A stretch of 64,000 bases of DNA from Labilibacter sediminis. Its GTDB lineage: Bacteria > Bacteroidota > Bacteroidia > Bacteroidales > Marinilabiliaceae. Both the position numbers and the translations under genes were made by a program. This document shows positions 9,320-17,537 of this stretch, piece by piece (within the stretch, counting starts at the first letter, position 1; each line of letters begins with the position of its first letter). Below the pieces are notes generated by a model. It saw only the letters and a program-made list of their open reading frames with translations. It did not search any database and was not told the origin of the DNA. The DNA is taken from assembly GCF_005877885.1 (NCBI RefSeq), contig NZ_VCHY01000004.1:124001-188000 (forward strand), written 5' to 3'.

Positions 9320-10783
9320 ATGAAACTAAACGGAGGGATTTTTTTAGTATTGCAGCTTATTTTGTTGCTCTCAGGTTGTAAAAAAAATGAAAAGCGTCCA
9401 AATGTAGTATTTATTTTTGCAGATCAGTACCGGAGAGCTTCCATGGGCTTTCTAAACGAAGATCCGGTGGTTACTCCAAACATCGACAAGTTGGCCCAAG
9501 AAGGGGTGTTTTTTTCCAAGGCAGTTTCTAATCATCCGCTGTGTAGCCCTTACAGGGGCATGCTCATGACAGGGCAGTATCCTTTGTCCAACGGGGTAAT
9601 ATCCAACTGCCATTCCGGGCGTAACCAATATGGAAATTTTATCAAAAAGGATGCAGTATGTTTGTCTGACGTTTTAACTCAAAACGGGTATAATGCTGGC
9701 TTTATCGGTAAATGGCACCTTGATGGCCCAAAACCCGAGCTCGGCAGTAATATAAATATATGGGATTCCTGGACACCTTTCGACCATAGGCACGGATTTG
9801 ATTTCTGGTATGCCTATGGTTGCAGTAACAATCACCTTAATCCACATTATTGGACGACTCACGCAAAAGAGGATGAAAAACACTATATTGAGCAATGGTC
9901 TTCAGAACACGAAGCCGATATTGTAATAAGGTATATCGAAAACAAGGGCGACAGCTTGCGAAACTCAGCCAAGCCTTTTGCCCTTATCTGGGCTCCCAAT
10001 CCTCCGCATGCGCCTTACGACCTCTACCCCGATAAATACAAAGAACATTACAATGGAAAAACAATTGAAGATGTATTGAACCGGCCCAATGTGAGATATA
10101 AAAATGATACAACCTTCAAAGCCGGCGATCCATATGTGGAATCGAATATACACCATGCTATTAACTATTTTGCCATGGTAAACGGTGTAGATGAGCAAAT
10201 TGGGCGCGTTATAGAGAAACTCAAGCAAGAAGGGCTATATGATAATACAATCATTATATTTTCATCGGATCACGGAGAGATGATGGGCAGTCACGGGCTG
10301 ATGCAAAAGAACATTTGGTTCAAGGAGTCATACGAAATACCATTTATTGTACATTGGCCCCAAAAAATAGAGCCTAAAACGGATGATCTCCTTATAAGCG
10401 TTCCGGATTATATGCCTACCATACTGGGACTTGTGGGGTTGGAGGACAAAATACCGGAAAGTGTTGAAGGCAATGATTATTCAGGAGTCCTTTGGGGAAG
10501 GGATGTAGAACGCCCCTCCCTACAGTTGTATTTTGGTACAACACCCGATAAAAAGCACTTGGGACTGCGTGGCTTTCGTAACCATCAATACACCTTTGCA
10601 GTGAATAAACTAAGTGAGAGAGAAAAAATATATTTCTTGTACGATGATGTGAACGATCCGTACCAAATGAATAATATTTGGGGCAAAGACACCATCACAG
10701 ACAATAGTATGAAGTTTCAACTCGACAGTTTATTAAACAGTATGGATGATCCCTGGATAGGTCATGACCGTATTTCTCAATAA
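9320..10783 (+). CDS. S1-family formylglycine sulfatase (lipoprotein, PUL 1)
   Basis: A 487-residue sulfatase. The N-terminus ends in a lipobox (LLLSGC near residue 20), followed by RPNVVFIFADQYR, the metal-binding Asp motif. The modification motif is CSPYR in NHPLCSPYRGMLMTG near residue 75; the Cys would be converted to formylglycine. GFIGKWHLDG and FSSDHGEMMGSHG are further family landmarks with metal and substrate ligands. It hydrolyses sulfate esters, here probably on glycosaminoglycan fragments given the PL8, GH88 and GH20 neighbours. The subfamily, and so the position of the sulfate removed, cannot be assigned by eye. A decayed second sulfatase follows directly. Confidence 0.92.
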   Translation: MKLNGGIFLVLQLILLLSGCKKNEKRPNVVFIFADQYRRASMGFLNEDPVVTPNIDKLAQEGVFFSKAVSNHPLCSPYRGMLMTGQYPLSNGVISNCHSGRNQYGNFIKKDAVCLSDVLTQNGYNAGFIGKWHLDGPKPELGSNINIWDSWTPFDHRHGFDFWYAYGCSNNHLNPHYWTTHAKEDEKHYIEQWSSEHEADIVIRYIENKGDSLRNSAKPFALIWAPNPPHAPYDLYPDKYKEHYNGKTIEDVLNRPNVRYKNDTTFKAGDPYVESNIHHAINYFAMVNGVDEQIGRVIEKLKQEGLYDNTIIIFSSDHGEMMGSHGLMQKNIWFKESYEIPFIVHWPQKIEPKTDDLLISVPDYMPTILGLVGLEDKIPESVEGNDYSGVLWGRDVERPSLQLYFGTTPDKKHLGLRGFRNHQYTFAVNKLSEREKIYFLYDDVNDPYQMNNIWGKDTITDNSMKFQLDSLLNSMDDPWIGHDRISQ

Positions 10784-10793
10784 AACGGCTACA

Positions 10794-11105
10794 GTGAAGA
10801 ATTATATCTTTCTAACCACATTGGCCTTTCTGTTAATACCATGTAAAGAGATACAATAAAACACAATATTATTCTTTTCCTGGTTGAGGTTAATATTGGT
10901 AGGATACATGCTTTCCTTTTTGAAAGGAGGAATCACAATTGAATGGGAATTTCCATACCTCAAGCATTGAGAAACTTGCAGAAAAAGGTATGGAATTTTC
11001 ATGTGGATATGCTAATCCTGCTTATTAACCAACACGTATCAGTCGTATGTCAGGCCTGAATGCTTCAATGCACAGGATTGCCAACTGGACTCCCTGCAAG
11101 AATAG
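10794..11105 (+). pseudogene. Decayed sulfatase gene (5' part only)
   Basis: A GTG at 10794 opens a lipoprotein-like start (KNYIFLTTLAFLLIPCKEIQ then stop). The next frame continues NIILFLVE, matching the sulfatase opening NIILFLVDD. A third frame from about 10948 reads FHTSSIEKLAEKGMEFS, then GYANPAY, stop, PTR, then MSGLNASMHRIANWT, the expected sulfatase active-site region. Where sulfatases have C-[ST]-P-x-R, this copy has Tyr then a stop before PTR, so both the catalytic Cys and the reading frame are lost. Only about the first 110 codons remain; the rest is deleted. A second sulfatase was probably once part of this operon. Confidence 0.8.
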
Positions 11106-11217
11106 CTCTAATGACAAAAGAATAAAAATCAATTATAAAAAAACGTATTTTTGAGCATTATTGGAATGCAGAAGAGAGAGAATGAATAATAATATAATAA
11201 AAGGGGAATAATCATCT

Positions 11218-14100
11218 ATGAGACTGCTATTAACATTCTTTTTTTGTTTCTTATCCTTGATCTTGTTCTCTCAGGAGATCAGGTTTCATCGGTTATTTGT
11301 AGAAGACGGATTACCCTCGAATGTTGTTTTGTGCTTATATCAGGACTCCCACGGATTTATTTGGGTAGGTACAAAAGAAGGATTGGCGCGCTATGACGGG
11401 CATCATATATTACCTGTTAATATGCCTTTTAATGGGAACAATATGATTTCAGACTTAAGGATAAAGTCTATTTGCGAAGATCATTCCGATAATCTTTGGA
11501 TTGGCACCGATTATGGTGTGTTTAAGTATAATCTCGAATTCGGGACATTTTCTCATTATGATTTAGATCTTGACAATAGCTTAAATTTAAGTAGGATCGT
11601 AAATAGTATAGTCGTTAGCCCAAAAGGGTTAATATGGGCGGGGACCCGGAATGGAATTTTTTTCTATAATGAAAGTAAAGATCGTTTCGAAAATTACCCT
11701 CATTTTGCTCATCATAAAAAATACCTAAGTATTTCTAAGAGTGAGCGTATCGTCAACACCATCTTTTTTGATCGTTTGGGGTATTTATGGATAGGCTCTG
11801 GAGGAAATGGAATAACCCGGTTGAATTTAGAGGATAACTCAAAAAAAATATTTGTCAACAATCCATTAGATAAAAATTCTGTTTCTAGTAATTTCATTAA
11901 TGCAATTTTCGAAGATAGCTTCGGGATATTATGGTTTGCCACTACAAATGGGATCGCAAGATTCAATCGGGAAGATGAAGAATTTCTGAATTTTTTAAAG
12001 AATGAAGATGGGACAGGGCTGTCTGATAATATTGTCAGTTCAATTATGGAAGACGAAGCAGGTAACCTGTTTATTGGAACCCAGGAAGGATTAGATTATT
12101 TCAACCGCCGGCAGAACAGGTTTACTTATTACCAAAACCATCCTGAAAAAGATAGCTCAATTAGTAGTAATACTATAAGTTGTTGTTTGAAAGATAATAC
12201 CGGAGCCTATTGGGTTGGTACAATGCAGGGGATGAACAGCTTCAGCAAGCATGAATATTCCTTTGAATTGCATAGGGCAATTCCAGGGAATTTGAATTCG
12301 TTAAGCGAAAATGCTTTAAGGGCAATTGTTGAAGATAATGAAGGCATGATTTGGATTGGTACTCAAAACAAGGGTGTTAACAGGTATGAGATATCGACAA
12401 ATAGTTTTACTCTGTTCACTTCAAATGATGTACATCGAAATCAGATTTTGACAGGTTTCACTAATAGAAAGGGGGAAGTATTTTTTGGTACTACCGGGGG
12501 AATGATAAAATTTAATCATAAAAAGGAGTGTTTTGAGGAATTCGATTTTCAAGGGAAATATAAATTTTCTAAAGGTGTTTATACTTTTACTGAAGATGCT
12601 GATAATAATTATTGGTTTACAGAACTTGATCGTGGTATGTTTAAATACGATAGCAAACTAGATTCAGTCAGTCATGTTGATTTAAAAATGCCTGGAAAAG
12701 GAGATTCTTTTACGAAAAATATTAAAGTCCTGCATTTTGATAAAAATGGCCGGTTATGGTTTTCTATTCATTTGGGTGGTTTAGGAATTTATGATCCAGA
12801 AACAGAAATAACAAACCTGTTGGAGTTTGGAGACAAAGGTTTGGAGACCATTCAGATATGGGATATCTATGAAGATCATAGGGGGATATGGCTCGGCTCT
12901 GAAAATGGATTGTTTCATTACACCTATGAAGATGACAGATTCATAAATTATAATGTATCCCATGGGTTGCCGGGAAATTTGGTTGTTAGCATATTAAAAG
13001 ATGATTCTGGACGGTTATGGTTGGGTACAAATAAGGGATTAAGTTGTTTTTATCCTGAAGCTAAAACATTTATTAATTATAATTCGCCTGATGGATTACA
13101 AGGTGAAATATTTGAGTATAAAGTCAAATTAAAATCAGGGAAGTATCTTATTTTTGGAGGGAATCATGGTTTCAATGTTTTTAAACCGGAGCTATTTGGA
13201 TTAAATGAATATGTTCCTATCCCCCGTTTTACAAATCTGACTATTTCTAATCATTTGGTGAAAACAGGTGAAAAGGTGGGTTTCAATGTTCCCTTAGAGA
13301 ATGATATGTCATTTGGAAAATCAATCAGTCTTATAGATACTTATAGCAATATTGAATTTGAATTTTCAGCTTTTTCTTATGTCGATGCACCAAAAAACAG
13401 GTATAAATATCAATTTTCAGGGGCTAATGATACTTCCTGGGTTTATTTGGAAGGAAATAAAAACAGTATATCCTTTCCTCTGTTTAAACCAGGTGTATAT
13501 CAATTAAAAGTGATGGCTTCCAATAACGATGGACTATGGTCAAAGACACCTGCTTTAATTGATATTCATGTTAGCAGGAATTACCGCAGTATCCTAGGGT
13601 ATATAAGCAATGTGTTTTTAGTTTTAATCATCATATGGATGCTTTTTATTTACAGGAAATCACTAAGGAAAGCTATCGTAAGAATGGGCAGAAATGAAAA
13701 ATCAAGGGCTACATATATGAATGAGCCCTATCCACATTTTAAATTAGATCCAAATTTATCGCCGCGAATTAAAAAAGATTTACAAGCATTAATAGATAGC
13801 ATGGAAAAAGAGAGGCTATTCCTGGATAAACAATTGACTAAAAATCAGTTGATGTCGCATCTTAAAATTTCTCTTCCCCATTTAACTATGCTGCTTAAAG
13901 ATCATCTGAATGTTGGGTTTAACGACTTTGTAAATTATTACCGTGTCGAAGCTGTAAAAAAGATGTTGGATGATCCTAAAAATAGGGATTATACACTGCT
14001 TGCAGTATCAGAAGATTGCGGGTTTAATTCCAAAACATCCTTTTATAGAATATTTAAAAAATTTACAGGAAAAACTCCCGCCGAGTATCAAGAGGTTTGA
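11218..14100 (+). CDS. Membrane-bound reg_prop/Y_Y_Y sensor with AraC output, lacking kinase and receiver
   Basis: The 960-residue protein has a signal peptide (to about residue 20), a periplasmic beta-propeller of reg_prop repeats (VGTKEGLARYDG, IGTDYGVFKYN, IGSGGNGITRLN, LGTNKGLSCF and others) to about residue 680, a Y_Y_Y domain (about 710-790), and one membrane segment (ISNVFLVLIIIWMLFIYRK, about 800-818). It then passes through a short linker into a C-terminal AraC-type HTH (about 865-960, ending KKFTGKTPAEYQ). The histidine kinase, ATPase and receiver domains of a classical hybrid two-component system are absent, with no frameshift to explain it. It therefore resembles one-component, SusR-like regulators. 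It probably senses a breakdown product and activates the preceding PUL. Confidence 0.9.
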   Translation: MRLLLTFFFCFLSLILFSQEIRFHRLFVEDGLPSNVVLCLYQDSHGFIWVGTKEGLARYDGHHILPVNMPFNGNNMISDLRIKSICEDHSDNLWIGTDYGVFKYNLEFGTFSHYDLDLDNSLNLSRIVNSIVVSPKGLIWAGTRNGIFFYNESKDRFENYPHFAHHKKYLSISKSERIVNTIFFDRLGYLWIGSGGNGITRLNLEDNSKKIFVNNPLDKNSVSSNFINAIFEDSFGILWFATTNGIARFNREDEEFLNFLKNEDGTGLSDNIVSSIMEDEAGNLFIGTQEGLDYFNRRQNRFTYYQNHPEKDSSISSNTISCCLKDNTGAYWVGTMQGMNSFSKHEYSFELHRAIPGNLNSLSENALRAIVEDNEGMIWIGTQNKGVNRYEISTNSFTLFTSNDVHRNQILTGFTNRKGEVFFGTTGGMIKFNHKKECFEEFDFQGKYKFSKGVYTFTEDADNNYWFTELDRGMFKYDSKLDSVSHVDLKMPGKGDSFTKNIKVLHFDKNGRLWFSIHLGGLGIYDPETEITNLLEFGDKGLETIQIWDIYEDHRGIWLGSENGLFHYTYEDDRFINYNVSHGLPGNLVVSILKDDSGRLWLGTNKGLSCFYPEAKTFINYNSPDGLQGEIFEYKVKLKSGKYLIFGGNHGFNVFKPELFGLNEYVPIPRFTNLTISNHLVKTGEKVGFNVPLENDMSFGKSISLIDTYSNIEFEFSAFSYVDAPKNRYKYQFSGANDTSWVYLEGNKNSISFPLFKPGVYQLKVMASNNDGLWSKTPALIDIHVSRNYRSILGYISNVFLVLIIIWMLFIYRKSLRKAIVRMGRNEKSRATYMNEPYPHFKLDPNLSPRIKKDLQALIDSMEKERLFLDKQLTKNQLMSHLKISLPHLTMLLKDHLNVGFNDFVNYYRVEAVKKMLDDPKNRDYTLLAVSEDCGFNSKTSFYRIFKKFTGKTPAEYQEV

Positions 14101-14288
14101 TGTTATTCAAATAAAAGACTATTTAATACACGATCAATAATCATCAAGCTTATTGGAGCAGTTTTGATTATTGTTCTTATGGTATCGATTTTTTAAAATA
14201 TGGCAGTCTCCAAACCTAGTTTTATGAATCTGTTTCACGGTTTAACGGATCAGTGACAAAAGTTGGGATTAAATTTTAGGGCATAAAA

Positions 14289-14320
14289 AAAGAGCTTATC
14301 AAATAAATGATAAGCTCTTT
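14289..14320 (-). terminator. Displaced tRNA-Ser terminator (bidirectional hairpin)
   Basis: AAAGAGCTTATCA (14289-14301) pairs perfectly with 14308-14320 around AATAAA. On the minus strand the stem is followed by a TTTTTTT run, a strong intrinsic terminator for minus-strand transcription. No minus-strand gene ends here now. It sits 4 bases from the distal copy of the tRNA-Ser 3' end (14325), so before integration it would have followed that tRNA. It also terminates the plus-strand regulator gene, less well. Confidence 0.7.
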
Positions 14321-14324
14321 AGTT

Positions 14325-14339
14325 GCGGAGAGAGAGGGA
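14325..14339. repeat. Distal attachment site (attL), copy of the tRNA-Ser 3' end
   Basis: GCGGAGAGAGAGGGA is identical and in the same orientation to 46901-46915, which is the 3' end of the tRNA-Ser gene read on the plus strand. Identity stops at base 16 (A here, T there). It marks the far boundary of the integrated element. Confidence 0.82.
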
Positions 14340-14394
14340 ACTGAAAATTTGCTTTAAGTGCCCTATTCTCAATATTTTACGAATTCAATTTTTT

Positions 14395-14414
14395 AAGTCC
14401 TCTGTAAGTCCACC
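14395..14414 (+). promoter_or_regulatory. Candidate integrase arm-type site, left end
   Basis: AAGTCCTCTGTAAGTCCACC lies 55 bases inside the distal att repeat. It resembles, in the same orientation, AAGTCCTCGATAAGTCCGCT at 46779-46798 inside the other end; the first 17 bases agree except for two. Similar short motifs just inside both ends are expected of integrase arm-binding sites. Function is inferred. Confidence 0.5.
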
Positions 14415-14601
14415 AAAAATGGCTAAAAAATGCCCGTTTTAAATGCGTTTTAATGAACTCATTTCCCTCCAAAAGTAGCAAAAAGGAACCGAACCTAAAA
14501 ATGGATTTTTCGTCAAGTATTTTGTTCAAAAAAACTTGACATGTTATTATAATTTGTAATCTGACTTATAGGTGCACTCATCAAAAGAAGAAGTATTAGT
14601 G

Positions 14602-14609
14602 TATATTTG
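14602..14609 (+). promoter_or_regulatory. Bacteroidota -7 box (TATATTTG) before the AlbA_2 gene
   Basis: TATATTTG is a perfect TAnnTTTG element 14 bases before the ATG at 14624. No clear TTTG lies at the usual distance upstream, so this is a partial promoter match. The transcript would have a very short leader. Confidence 0.4.
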
Positions 14610-14623
14610 CACTTTTAAGTTAT

Positions 14624-16048
14624 ATGAATAAAGAAGAATTAATACAGAAACTCAGTTCTCTTGAATGGGAAGATTTTGAAGTGAAAGCTGCAAAAAGTGA
14701 ATTGCCAAAGTCAGTTTGGGAAACAGTTTCAGCTTTCTCTAATACCAGTGGTGGTTGGATTGTGTTAGGCGTAAAAGAGAAAGGTAAAGAATTTGAAATT
14801 ATAGGTGTTGATAATGCTGAAAAGTTGGAGCAGGATTTTCTGAACACTTTGAGGGGAACCAAGTTCAATGTTTTTGTAGATACTAAACAGGAAATATATC
14901 AAATTGAAGATAAGATAGTTTTGGCATTTTATATCCCTGTACATAAAAATAAACCTGTTTATTATAACAATCAGACAAATACATACATACGCAGGGGAAG
15001 TTCTGACCAACGAGCTACTCGGGAAGAAATTGACAGCATGTTGCGTGATAGGGCTTTTGGTACAAAAACAGCAGAACTGGCTCCGGACACGAATCGTGAT
15101 AGTTTAAACAATACTTCTTTAAATCGATATAGGGATTATATGTCAAGATTTAATCCCAATGCAAGTTACAATCGCTTCGATGAAACCGAATTTCTGAATA
15201 AGCTTCGAATAATGGAAAAAGGCAAATGTACTTTTGCTGGCTTACTAATGTTTGGTAATCGTGATGTGATTGAAAAATACTTTGCCGATTTTCGTATAGA
15301 TTTACTTGAAATACCAGGAACGTCATACTCTGATGCCAAACAGCGTTATACATTTCGTATCGAAGAACATGAAAATCTTTGGGAGTATTACTTTGAATGC
15401 TTTGCTCGTTTAAAGCAAAAGGTTGATATTCAATTTTCATTAACAGCCGAAGGCTTTGGACAAGAATTATCATCTGGTCTTGAAAGTATTAGGGAGGCGT
15501 TGGTTAATATGCTAATGCATGCCGATTATTTTTCTTCAGGATGCCCTCGTGTTCGCATATTTACTAGTCATATCGAGTTTTATAATCCTGGCGGATTACC
15601 TAAGCCCTTTGAGGAACTAAAAGGCAAAGATATGTCATTGCCCAGAAATCCAATATTGGCGAAGTTGTTTCGTATGGTTAAACTTGCTGAGAATGCCGGT
15701 TTTGGTTTTGATAAAATTGATGAGAACTGGAAAGCTTATAATTCAACAGTTCCGGACTATCAAATAGAGTTTGATTCAGTCATTGTTGATTTTAAATTAG
15801 AATCACATGCACCAGAGTTGGGTGATAAGTTGGGTGATAAGTTGGGTGATAAGTTGGGTGATAATCAATTGAAAATTTTATCTGAAATTGAAAAGGATAA
15901 TACAATAAGCATAACCAAACTATCAAAGGTTATTGGTATTAGTACTACCGCTATTGAAAACAACATTTCTAAACTGAAAACTGCCGGTTATTTAAAAAGA
16001 TCAGGATCAGCTAAAAGTGGATATTGGGTTATAATAAATAAAGTATAG
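14624..16048 (+). CDS. AlbA_2 (Schlafen-like) domain protein with winged-helix C-terminus
   Basis: A 474-residue protein. The N-terminal AlbA_2 domain (WEDFEVKAAKSELPKSVWETVSAFSNTSGGWIVLGVKE, split here by eye, residues 14-130) is the so-called divergent AAA_4 putative nucleic-acid-binding fold, including the YIRRGSSDQRATREEI segment. The middle has a RecG-like HATPase_c_4-type region (IREALVNMLMHADY near 290, ENAGFGFDKI near 360). The C-terminus has a GDKL tandem repeat and a winged helix (ISITKLSKVIGISTTAIENN). Such proteins are common on bacterial mobile elements as putative regulators or defence-related factors; the biochemical role is unproven. It is the first gene inside the left att site and stands alone. 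The N-terminal call is firm, the function not. Confidence 0.85.
   Translation: MNKEELIQKLSSLEWEDFEVKAAKSELPKSVWETVSAFSNTSGGWIVLGVKEKGKEFEIIGVDNAEKLEQDFLNTLRGTKFNVFVDTKQEIYQIEDKIVLAFYIPVHKNKPVYYNNQTNTYIRRGSSDQRATREEIDSMLRDRAFGTKTAELAPDTNRDSLNNTSLNRYRDYMSRFNPNASYNRFDETEFLNKLRIMEKGKCTFAGLLMFGNRDVIEKYFADFRIDLLEIPGTSYSDAKQRYTFRIEEHENLWEYYFECFARLKQKVDIQFSLTAEGFGQELSSGLESIREALVNMLMHADYFSSGCPRVRIFTSHIEFYNPGGLPKPFEELKGKDMSLPRNPILAKLFRMVKLAENAGFGFDKIDENWKAYNSTVPDYQIEFDSVIVDFKLESHAPELGDKLGDKLGDKLGDNQLKILSEIEKDNTISITKLSKVIGISTTAIENNISKLKTAGYLKRSGSAKSGYWVIINKV
15818..15865 (+). repeat. Four tandem 12-bp repeats encoding Gly-Asp-Lys-Leu
   Basis: TTGGGTGATAAG occurs three times in a row, with a fourth copy ending in AAT, between the ATPase-like part and the winged helix of the AlbA_2 protein. 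The unit is a multiple of three, so slippage would change linker length without breaking the frame. Confidence 0.95.
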
Positions 16049-16174
16049 ATGATCCAGAGCTGTTTGCATACCTGAATATTGTGAAATGATTATCAATTGT
16101 ACCCCTGAGGGGGATAATTGATTCATGTTTGTAGCAGAAATTAACAGTTTCCCCTTGTTTATTGGTGGCAATTA

Positions 16175-16411
16175 CTAAAGCCCCTCAAACTCTTCCTGAC
16201 TAATGCAAAAGTGTTCCAGGATAATCTCCAGTTCTTTGTGGGTATAATAATGTGCCCGTTTATTACGTGTCAATTTATCAAGCTTACAGCTTAATTCCTG
16301 TGAAAGTTTAATTTCCTTACGCAGTAACTGCATGGCGGAAGTTACATTTGAACTTTGAGGGTATAGTTTTATGGCTAAATCTTGTTTTAGTATTGTTCGG
16401 GGTAATATCAT
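16175..16411 (-). CDS. DUF4248-like small protein, copy 1
   Basis: A 78-residue protein (MILPRTILKQDLAIKLYPQ...) that is clearly a paralogue of the one at 16934-17170; most residues match over the full length. The pattern R-x-I-L-K-x-D-L-A-x-K-L-Y-P, AMQLLRKEIK, and AHYYTHKELEIILEHF resembles the DUF4248 family of Bacteroidota, often encoded beside DUF3987/primase genes on integrated elements. It looks like a small DNA-binding or regulatory protein, but I know of no demonstrated function. It is on the minus strand, opposite to the flanking element genes, with a repeat-rich stretch separating it from its paralogue. Confidence 0.65.
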   Translation of the reverse strand: MILPRTILKQDLAIKLYPQSSNVTSAMQLLRKEIKLSQELSCKLDKLTRNKRAHYYTHKELEIILEHFCISQEEFEGL

Positions 16412-16559
16412 CGTATTGCGCTTAATGTTATTCTACTTAATTTTGATGACTGTAAAATTATATTATTAATCACAATACTAGCGACTTATGACAATGCCAA
16501 TTTCGGACACAGCTATGCCAATTGACGACAATTTGATTTTTTTTTCGTTTCATGTGCGA

Positions 16560-16890
16560 CAGCCCCTACCATCTCCAATAAAGTACTCAAAATACACTCT
16601 TAAAAACGAAGCATTTTTCCTAATTCAACAATGATGTCGTATTAATATTGGTGGTGATTTACACCAAGCACTATTGATAATGAGCAAAGCATCCTAAAAG
16701 CACTCTCAGAAATTTTGAAAGTTCAAAAAGCATGCTGAATATGGTCTTCAAATAAAGCAAAGCACTCAAAAGCAAGCGAAATATACTCTGAATATGGTCT
16801 GTATATACTCTGAAAGTACTCTCAAGCATGAAAAAGCACTTAAAAGCTATCTGTTGATTGGTGCATACAGTGCTTTTGAGCTTGTTTTGC
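16560..16890. repeat. Iteron-like cluster of AAAGCACTC / ATACTCTGAA motifs
   Basis: Between the two DUF4248-like genes, short related words recur many times: AAAGCACTC, AAAGCACTT, AAGTACTC, ATATACTCTGAA (twice, with ATATGGTCT next to it) and AGCATGCTGAATATGGTCTT. One copy is inverted (AGTGCTTTTGAGC). Spacing is irregular. There is no plausible coding frame. It could be protein-binding iterons for element control or replication; this is inferred only from density of repeats. Confidence 0.55.
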
Positions 16891-16933
16891 ATGGTTTTTC
16901 GTGTGTTTTACCATGATTTCCCTTAAGAAGTCC

Positions 16934-17170
16934 CTATAACAACTCAAATTCTTCCTGGCTTATACAATAATGTTCCAGAATTGCTTCCAATTCTTTGTGC
17001 GTATAATAATGAGCTCGTTTATTTCTCGTCAACAAATCAAGTCTGTTATTTAATTCCGGGGACAGTTTTATTTCTTTTCTGAGCAATTGCATCGCTGCAT
17101 TGATATTTGAACTTTGAGGGTATAGTTTAACGGCCAAATCTTGTTTTAATATCGTTCGTCTAAATATCAT
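16934..17170 (-). CDS. DUF4248-like small protein, copy 2
   Basis: A 78-residue paralogue of the protein at 16175-16411, sharing RTILKQDLA, KLYPQSSN, AMQLLRKEIKLS, LTRNKRAHYYTHKELE and CISQEEFE. The nucleotide sequences also align over the gene, so the pair arose by segmental duplication. The ORF starts at an ATG and ends with an acidic tail. As for copy 1, family membership in DUF4248 is recalled from pattern, and the role is unknown. It is divergent from the HTH-DUF3987 operon that starts 370 bases away, so the decamer array between them could control both. Confidence 0.65.
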   Translation of the reverse strand: MIFRRTILKQDLAVKLYPQSSNINAAMQLLRKEIKLSPELNNRLDLLTRNKRAHYYTHKELEAILEHYCISQEEFELL

Positions 17171-17537
17171 TTTGATGGTTGTTTATTGCATTATTTTGGT
17201 CAATAATAAAGAAATAGAAAGCAATGACAAAAGGATTGAAGCATAAGGAAATAAATAGCAATAAAAGTCAAAACATTTGATTTTTAGATGGTAATAAAAA
17301 GCAGTCAATAGAAAAATGTCGAGAATTATTGCTTTGAAGTAATTTACTCTGTACTCAATAATATTTACTTGCGCTTAATTAAAAACAGCTAAAACGATAA
17401 AATACGATATAAAACAATTTTTTACTTGCTTTTACTCTCCTTTACTTTCCGTTACTATCTTTTACTAGGAAGTGAGTGTACCGTATTGCTTAGGTTTGAC
17501 GAAATAAATTTTAATAACACATTTAAATCGTATAAAA
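17171..17537. other. Divergent control region of the element maintenance genes
   Basis: These 367 AT-rich bases lie between the minus-strand DUF4248-like gene and the plus-strand HTH gene. They hold the five-copy decamer array (17421-17470). I see no convincing ORF elsewhere in it; the rest is low-complexity A/T sequence. Confidence 0.5.
17421..17470 (+). repeat. Five contiguous 10-bp repeats, consensus TTTACTNNCN
   Basis: The sequence divides exactly into TTTACTTGCT, TTTACTCTCC, TTTACTTTCC, GTTACTATCT and TTTACTAGGA, with no spacer. A 10-bp period places each copy on nearly the same face of the helix, as for cooperative protein binding. It ends 67 bases before the ATG of the HTH/excisionase-like gene and may be that protein's operator or an excision/replication control site. 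Confidence 0.8.

Noticed and set aside
14100-14288. Membrane-helix-like translation (IIKLIGAVLIIVLMVSIF) after the regulator gene
   Set aside because: No start codon, short, and in AT-rich DNA; insufficient to call a gene or relic.
1-14324. Including the glycosaminoglycan PUL in the mobile element
   Set aside because: It lies outside the 15-bp att repeat and the displaced tRNA terminator, so it belongs to the host side of the junction.
17421-17470. CRISPR array interpretation of the decamer repeats
   Set aside because: Units are 10 bp with no spacers and no cas genes are present.
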